A stretch of DNA of 9,730 nt. Source: UBA1731 sp963626295. GTDB taxonomy: Bacteria > Verrucomicrobiota > Kiritimatiellia > RFP12 > UBA1067. This document shows positions 6,146 to 9,730 of this stretch, piece after piece. The stretch's first letter is position 1. The number at the start of each line of letters is the position of its first letter. The DNA lies in NCBI GenBank assembly GCA_963626295.1, contig CAVFWS010000075.1, positions 1 to 9,730 on the forward strand. The letters are read 5' to 3'. The notes beneath the pieces were generated by a model that was not told the origin of the DNA, did no database searches, and saw only the letters and a list, made by a program, of their open reading frames with translations. The translations under genes were made by a program, and so were the position numbers.

Positions 6146-6210
6146 CGCAATCGTAAATCATAAATCGCAAATCGCAAATCTCTACCCACTGCCAACTAAA
6201 TCGCAAATCA
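6146..6210 (+). repeat. 7-bp-periodic AAATCRY array with CTACCCACTGCC block, upstream copy
   Basis: From 6149 the sequence advances in 7-base steps: AATCGTA, AATCATA, AATCGCA, AATCGCA, AATC. CTACCCACTGCC follows at 6182-6193, then two further units (AAATCGCAAATC, 6198-6209). The block GCAATCGTAAATC (6147-6159) and the CTACCCACTRCC block recur in inverted orientation after carB. The array lies in the gap upstream of carB and is AT-rich compared with the genes. It resembles a dispersed intergenic repeat family, not a coding region. Confidence 0.8.
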
Positions 6211-6284
6211 GATTATGTAAGCAGATGGCCATGGGGCTTACATTTTGTGAAACTGCCGTACGGACGTTCAAGGCACGTGGGAAG

Positions 6285-6318
6285 GGGATGGCTTGGCACG
6301 GCATTTGCATACCATCCC
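6285..6318. repeat. Inverted repeat GGGATGG / CCATCCC just upstream of carB
   Basis: GGGATGG (6285-6291) and CCATCCC (6312-6318) are perfect 7-bp arms with a 20-bp interval. The interval holds the sigma-54-like site at 6294-6309. It ends 5 bp before the carB start, so it could be an operator or, if transcribed from further upstream, a hairpin that hides the start region. Confidence 0.5.
6294..6309 (+). promoter_or_regulatory. Putative sigma-54-type (-24/-12) promoter before carB
   Basis: TGGCACGGCATTTGCA fits the sigma-54 consensus TGGCAC-R-N4-TTGCW at every defined position. The invariant GG (6295-6296) and GC (6307-6308) are separated by exactly 10 bp. Transcription would begin near 6320, only about 4 bases before the carB ATG, giving a nearly leaderless message. 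That agrees with the absence of a ribosome site there. A chance match is possible, and no activator-binding site is evident. Confidence 0.4.
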
Positions 6319-6323
6319 TTGGC

Positions 6324-9300
6324 ATGAAAAGAACCGACATACGGAAGATACTGATAATAGGTGCGGGTCCGATAGTCATCGGGCAGGGATGCGAGTTCGA
6401 CTACTCCGGGGTGCAGGCGGTGAAGGCCCTCAAGCGGGAAGGCTACGAGGTGGTGCTTGCCAACTCCAACCCCGCCACCGTCATGACGGATGCCTTCGAC
6501 TGCGATGGCGTCAAGGCCGACAGGGTATACATAGAGCCGCTTACGGTCGATACCCTGCACGAGATAATACGCAGGGAGCGTCCGGACGCGCTCCTGCCGA
6601 CGCTTGGCGGGCAGACGGCCCTCAACCTCGCGATGGAGCTATTCAAGAGGGACATACTCAAGCGCTACAAGGTAGAGATGCTTGGCGCACAGGCCGATTC
6701 GATCGCGCGGGCGGAGGACCGGCAGCAGTTCAAGGACGCGATGCGCGAGATCGGCCTCGACCAGCCGCGCAGCGGCACGGCGCACACGATGGCCGAGGCC
6801 GAGGCGGTCGCGAACACGATAGGCACGTGGCCCCTGATAATACGTCCAGCCTTCACGCTTGGCGGAACGGGCGGCGGCATCGCGCACGATCCGGACGAGT
6901 TCCGCGCGATAGTCGGGCGCGGGCTTGAGGCTTCCATGAACAGCGAGGTGCTGATAGAGGAGTCGCTGATCGGCTGGAAGGAATACGAGATGGAGGTGAT
7001 GCGCGACAGGGCGGGCAACGCCGTGATCGTGTGCTCCATCGAGAACTGCGACCCCATGGGCGTGCACACGGGCGACTCCATCACCGTCGCGCCGATCCAG
7101 ACGCTCACGGACCGCGAGTACCAGGCGATGCGCGACGACTCCATCGCCGTGCTCGAGAAGATCGGCATCGCGACCGGCGGGTCGAACGTCCAGTGGGCGG
7201 TGGACCCGAATACCGGGCGCCGCATAATCATCGAGATGAACCCGCGCGTGTCTCGCTCGTCCGCGCTTGCGTCCAAGGCGACGGGATTCCCGATAGCGAA
7301 GATAGCCGCGCTCCTGGCCGTGGGGTGCACGCTCGACGAGCTGAGGAACGACATCACCGGGAAGACCCTGGCGTGCTTCGAGCCGGCGCTCGACTATGTC
7401 GTCGTGAAGATTCCGCGCTTCGCGTTCGAGAAGTTCCCCGGCGCCGATACCCGCCTCGGCACGCAGATGAAGAGCGTCGGGGAGGTGATGGCCATCGGGC
7501 GCACGTTCAAGCAGGCGTACCTCAAGGCCGTCCGCTCGCTCGAGGCTCCGCTGAGGCACCACGACCCGTCGGCATTCGACCCGTGGTTCAGGCGCGAGCT
7601 CGGCGAGATCGAGGCGTTCAGGAAGCACCTCGCCGACCGATCTGGTTTCCCGACAGGATTGGGGAAGGCCGCCAATCCCGTCAATCCTGCCGAAGATGGT
7701 GAGGACGCGGCGCAGCTTCTCCGCCAGGCGAAGGTCTTCGGATTCTCCGACAGGGAGATCGCCGAGGCGGTCGGGTGTGGGGAGGCGAAGATCCGGGCGA
7801 TGCGCATCGCCGCCGGGATAAGGCCGTCGTACGGCGAGGTCGACACGTGCGCCGGCGAGTTCACGGCACAGACGCCGTACTACTATTCGTATTATGGCTG
7901 GAATGACGCGAGACAAGAGACGGGAGACGAGAGCGACACGAGAGGCGAGAGCGACGGGAGCCTCAAGTCGCTGTCGCCCCTCGCGCCCCTCACGCCATCC
8001 GGTTCCGATCCCGTCTCCCGCCCCCGCATCATGGTCCTGGGCGGCGGGCCGAACAGGATCGGCCAGGGCATAGAGTTCGACTGGTGCTGCTGCCATGCCG
8101 CGTTCGCCCTGCGGGCGCGCGGGTACGAGGTGGTGATGGTGAACTCCAACCCCGAGACCGTATCGACAGACTACGACACCTCCGACCGGCTCTACTTCGA
8201 GCCGCTCACGTTCGAGGACGTGATGGAGATCTACGAGCGCGAGCGGTGCGACGGCGTGATCGTGCAGTACGGCGGGCAGACGCCGCTGAACCTCGCTCAG
8301 CGGCTGAAGGCCGCCGGGGCGAACATAATAGGCACGTCGCCCGACGACATAGACCGCGCCGAGGACCGCGACTTCTTCAAACGGCTCGTCTCTGACGTGG
8401 GGATGCGCCAGCCGGCGTCCGGGATCGCGCATTCGGTGGAGGATGCCCGCCGCATCGCCGCCGAACTCGGGTATCCCGTCCTTGTGCGCCCGAGCTTCGT
8501 GCTTGGCGGACGCGGCATGGCGATCGTGTACGCGGAGAGCGACCTCGAGAGGTACGTCGCGGAGGCTGTCGCCGCGGCGGAGGGGAAGCCCATCCTCATA
8601 GACAAGTTCCTCGAGAGGGCCGTGGAGCTCGACGTCGACTGCATATCCGACGGCGAGACGACCGTGGTGGGCGCGATCCTCGAGCACGTGGAGGCGGCGG
8701 GCTGCCATTCCGGCGACGCGGCGGCGATAACGCCGCCCGTGTCCCTGAAGCAGGGGACGATCGACGAGGTGAAGCGCTACGCCAGGCTCTTCGCGGAGAG
8801 GCTTCACGTGGTCGGCCTCATGAACATCCAGCTCGCCGTGACGCGCGACGGGAACGGCGACGAGACCATATGGATGATAGAGGTCAACCCGCGCGCGTCG
8901 CGCACCGTGCCGTTCGTCTCGAAGGCGACAGGGGTGCCGCTCGCGGACTACGCCGCGCGCTGCATGGCGGGCGAGAAGCTGAAGGACATCGGCTTCACGG
9001 AGCAGGTGATCCCGAGACACTACTCGGTGAAGGAGGCGGTGTTCCCGTTCGTGAAGTTCCCGGGCGTGGACATAGGGCTTTCCCCGGAGATGAAGTCCAC
9101 GGGCGAGGTGATGGCGATGGACGACGACCCGGACTGCGCGTACTACAAGAGCCAGATCGCCGCCGGAAGCCCGCTGCCGTCCAAGGGCAACGTGTTCCTC
9201 TCGCTGAAGGACGAGGACAAGGACGGGGCGGTGCCGCTCGCGAGGAAGCTCGCGGACATGGGGTACGCGCTCTACGCGACGCGGGGGACCTCGACGCGCC

Positions 9301-9581
9301 TGTGGGAGGCGGGAATCGAGTCCCGCGCCGTGTTCCGCATCTCGCGCGGGCGCCCAAACGCGCTCGACCTCATCCGCCGCCGCACGGTCGACTGGATCGT
9401 GAACACGTCCGAGACGAGCGGCGAGGCGGAGGCCGACGGGCATCGGATGCGCGCCGCCGCGGTCGCGGCGGGCATACCCGTGACCACCACCATGGCCGGG
9501 TTCGCCGCCGCGCTGGCCGGGCTCGAGGACGAGCGGATGTTCGGCGGCACCGGGGTGCGAACGCTGCGCGAGTATAGGTAG
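6324..9581 (+). CDS. carB: Carbamoyl-phosphate synthetase, large subunit
   Basis: CarB makes carbamoyl phosphate from bicarbonate, two ATP and ammonia supplied by glutamine-hydrolysing CarA, for pyrimidine and arginine synthesis in the cytoplasm. The 1085 residues (E. coli 1073) show both ATP-grasp halves: GAGPIVIGQGCEFDYSG (13-29) with R133 and RPAFTLGGTGGG (R174); and VLGGGPNRIGQG with R682 and RPSFVLGGRGM (R722). An MGS-like allosteric domain runs from about 949. The start is set by homology (MKRTDIRKILIIGAGP). It lacks a ribosome site, and an in-frame ATG at 6288 would add only 12 non-conserved residues. Oddities: about 44 residues are missing between E407 and F418 in the oligomerisation region, and extra segments occupy 440-459 and about 527-568. 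The stop codon lies inside a repeat element. carA is not adjacent in this window. Confidence 0.97.
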   Translation: MKRTDIRKILIIGAGPIVIGQGCEFDYSGVQAVKALKREGYEVVLANSNPATVMTDAFDCDGVKADRVYIEPLTVDTLHEIIRRERPDALLPTLGGQTALNLAMELFKRDILKRYKVEMLGAQADSIARAEDRQQFKDAMREIGLDQPRSGTAHTMAEAEAVANTIGTWPLIIRPAFTLGGTGGGIAHDPDEFRAIVGRGLEASMNSEVLIEESLIGWKEYEMEVMRDRAGNAVIVCSIENCDPMGVHTGDSITVAPIQTLTDREYQAMRDDSIAVLEKIGIATGGSNVQWAVDPNTGRRIIIEMNPRVSRSSALASKATGFPIAKIAALLAVGCTLDELRNDITGKTLACFEPALDYVVVKIPRFAFEKFPGADTRLGTQMKSVGEVMAIGRTFKQAYLKAVRSLEAPLRHHDPSAFDPWFRRELGEIEAFRKHLADRSGFPTGLGKAANPVNPAEDGEDAAQLLRQAKVFGFSDREIAEAVGCGEAKIRAMRIAAGIRPSYGEVDTCAGEFTAQTPYYYSYYGWNDARQETGDESDTRGESDGSLKSLSPLAPLTPSGSDPVSRPRIMVLGGGPNRIGQGIEFDWCCCHAAFALRARGYEVVMVNSNPETVSTDYDTSDRLYFEPLTFEDVMEIYERERCDGVIVQYGGQTPLNLAQRLKAAGANIIGTSPDDIDRAEDRDFFKRLVSDVGMRQPASGIAHSVEDARRIAAELGYPVLVRPSFVLGGRGMAIVYAESDLERYVAEAVAAAEGKPILIDKFLERAVELDVDCISDGETTVVGAILEHVEAAGCHSGDAAAITPPVSLKQGTIDEVKRYARLFAERLHVVGLMNIQLAVTRDGNGDETIWMIEVNPRASRTVPFVSKATGVPLADYAARCMAGEKLKDIGFTEQVIPRHYSVKEAVFPFVKFPGVDIGLSPEMKSTGEVMAMDDDPDCAYYKSQIAAGSPLPSKGNVFLSLKDEDKDGAVPLARKLADMGYALYATRGTSTRLWEAGIESRAVFRISRGRPNALDLIRRRTVDWIVNTSETSGEAEADGHRMRAAAVAAGIPVTTTMAGFAAALAGLEDERMFGGTGVRTLREYR
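7641..7699. repeat. In-frame insertion with inverted repeats inside carB (oligomerisation region)
   Basis: Residues 440-459 (SGFPTGLGKAANPVNPAEDG) have no counterpart in typical CarB between the helix after DPWF and the LLRQAKVFGFSD segment. In the DNA, CAGGATTG (7654-7661) and CAATCCTG (7682-7689) are perfect 8-bp inverted arms, and CCAATCC (7672-7678) can compete for GGATTGG (7656-7662). The GGATTG-like unit occurs three times on one strand or the other. This looks like a repeat element captured in frame rather than drift of the gene. Confidence 0.55.
7903..8025. repeat. In-frame palindromic, partly 7-bp-periodic insertion in the carB interdomain linker
   Basis: The linker before VLGGGPNRIGQG is about 30 residues longer than usual and has a Gly/Asp/Glu/Ser then Ser/Pro/Leu composition. 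The DNA begins with 7-base units GCGAGAC, AAGAGAC, GGGAGAC (7908-7928), purine-rich on this strand, then becomes pyrimidine-rich. The arms 7939-7955 and 7967-7983 are inverted repeats matching at 15 of 17 positions around an 11-nt loop. Outer arms CGGGAGACG (7921-7929) and CGTCTCCCG (8012-8020) match perfectly. The frame stays open throughout. Confidence 0.75.
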
Positions 9582-9632
9582 TGGGTAGGGATCTAAGATT
9601 TACGATTTTTCGATTTTCGATTTACGATTGCA
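9577..9632 (-). repeat. 7-bp-periodic array with CTACCCACTACC block, downstream inverted copy
   Basis: Read on the minus strand this has GCAATCGTAAATC (9631-9619), further CGAAAATC and CGTAAATC units, then CTACCCACTACC (9588-9577). The first block is identical over 13 bases to 6147-6159, and the second matches 11 of 12 bases of 6182-6193. The conserved blocks occur in the same order as upstream of carB but inverted, so both CTACCCACTRCC ends face the gene. The carB stop codon TAG (9579-9581) falls inside this copy. Confidence 0.8.
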
Positions 9633-9659
9633 TTTGGTCATTTGATTGATTTGAGGGAG

Positions 9660-9678
9660 GGTCGCGCTTGTCGCGACC
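9660..9678. terminator. Strong GC hairpin downstream of carB
   Basis: GGTCGCG (9660-9666), loop CTTGT and CGCGACC (9672-9678) form a perfect 7-bp GC-rich stem. It starts 78 bases after the carB stop. The following bases are GAAAGAGAC, with no T-run, so it may stabilise the message end or be part of an intergenic repeat instead of being a classical intrinsic terminator. Confidence 0.5.
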
Positions 9679-9690
9679 GAAAGAGACATA

Positions 9691-9725
9691 TTAGCCGTGT
9701 AGGAAAGAATGTTTTAGCCGTGTAG
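9691..9725 (+). repeat. Tandem TTAGCCGTGTAG repeats, 23-bp period, running toward the window edge
   Basis: TTAGCCGTGTAG occurs at 9691-9702 and again at 9714-9725, a start-to-start distance of 23 bp, with GGAAAGAATGT between the copies. The sequence after the second copy (AAGTG) diverges quickly, but the window ends 5 bases later, so further copies cannot be excluded. Confidence 0.65.
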
Positions 9726-9730
9726 AAGTG

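Noticed and set aside
6096..6323. Upstream extension of carB through the AAATC repeats to a TTG at 6096
   Set aside because: The extra residues are translated intergenic repeat and hairpin, with no similarity to CarB, whose conserved N-terminus begins at 6324.
6288..6323. ATG 6288 as the carB start
   Set aside because: It would add 12 non-conserved residues. The GGAAGGGG before it is almost directly next to the ATG, too close for a normal ribosome site. It remains a minor alternative.
6639..9443. Long minus-strand open frame opposite carB
   Set aside because: It lies antisense to clearly conserved CarB motifs and has low-complexity Arg/His/Val composition; it is a codon-bias shadow.

Overview
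The window looks like part of a metagenome-assembled scaffold from a high-GC host-associated bacterium. My best guess is the PVC group (Kiritimatiellota, Lentisphaerota or Verrucomicrobiota). The reasons are a secreted multidomain GH123/DUF4091-type enzyme, a formylglycine-generating-enzyme-like (SUMF1-fold) secreted protein, GC-rich coding DNA with AT-rich gaps, and TG-N-TATAAT-type promoters. This placement is inference; no rRNA or other marker settles it. A run of 10 Ns (1808-1817) shows that bases 1-1807 and 1818-9730 are separately assembled pieces joined by scaffolding.

Layout. The window opens with the last codons of an unidentified plus-strand gene (to 58). Bases 59-309 hold a promoter module, a second promoter and three direct repeats 32-33 bp apart, leading to an AAA_14/DUF4143 ATPase (310-1656). 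The promoter module recurs after that gene (1697-1785), so the ATPase is bracketed by direct repeats. After the gap come two small genes with signal peptides: an unrecognised one (1855-2106) and a short FGE-fold protein lacking both catalytic cysteines (2125-2601). Next is a 1047-residue secreted protein (2647-5790) with LamG-like, CBM9-like, helical, Ig-like and GH123/DUF4091 catalytic regions. A promoter, ribosome site and start codon at 5815-5872 then lead into a frame-disrupted remnant (to 6084).

The right third is carB (6324-9581), the large subunit of carbamoyl-phosphate synthetase, with no carA beside it. Its surroundings are the most unusual part of the window. A 7-bp-periodic repeat element lies on each side in inverted orientation, each copy with the same GCAATCGTAAATC block and a CTACCCACTRCC block facing the gene; the downstream copy overlaps the stop codon. 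Inside carB, two in-frame insertions with inverted-repeat structure sit in or next to the oligomerisation region, and about 44 residues normally present in that region are missing. A consensus-quality sigma-54-type site ends 15 bp before the start codon. The window closes with a strong hairpin and two copies of a 23-bp-period repeat.

Function. All genes are on the plus strand, but they do not form one pathway. The two small secreted proteins and the GH123-like enzyme could belong to a glycan-degrading or surface-protein set. The ATPase looks like an accessory gene. carB is core metabolism embedded in repeat-rich DNA.
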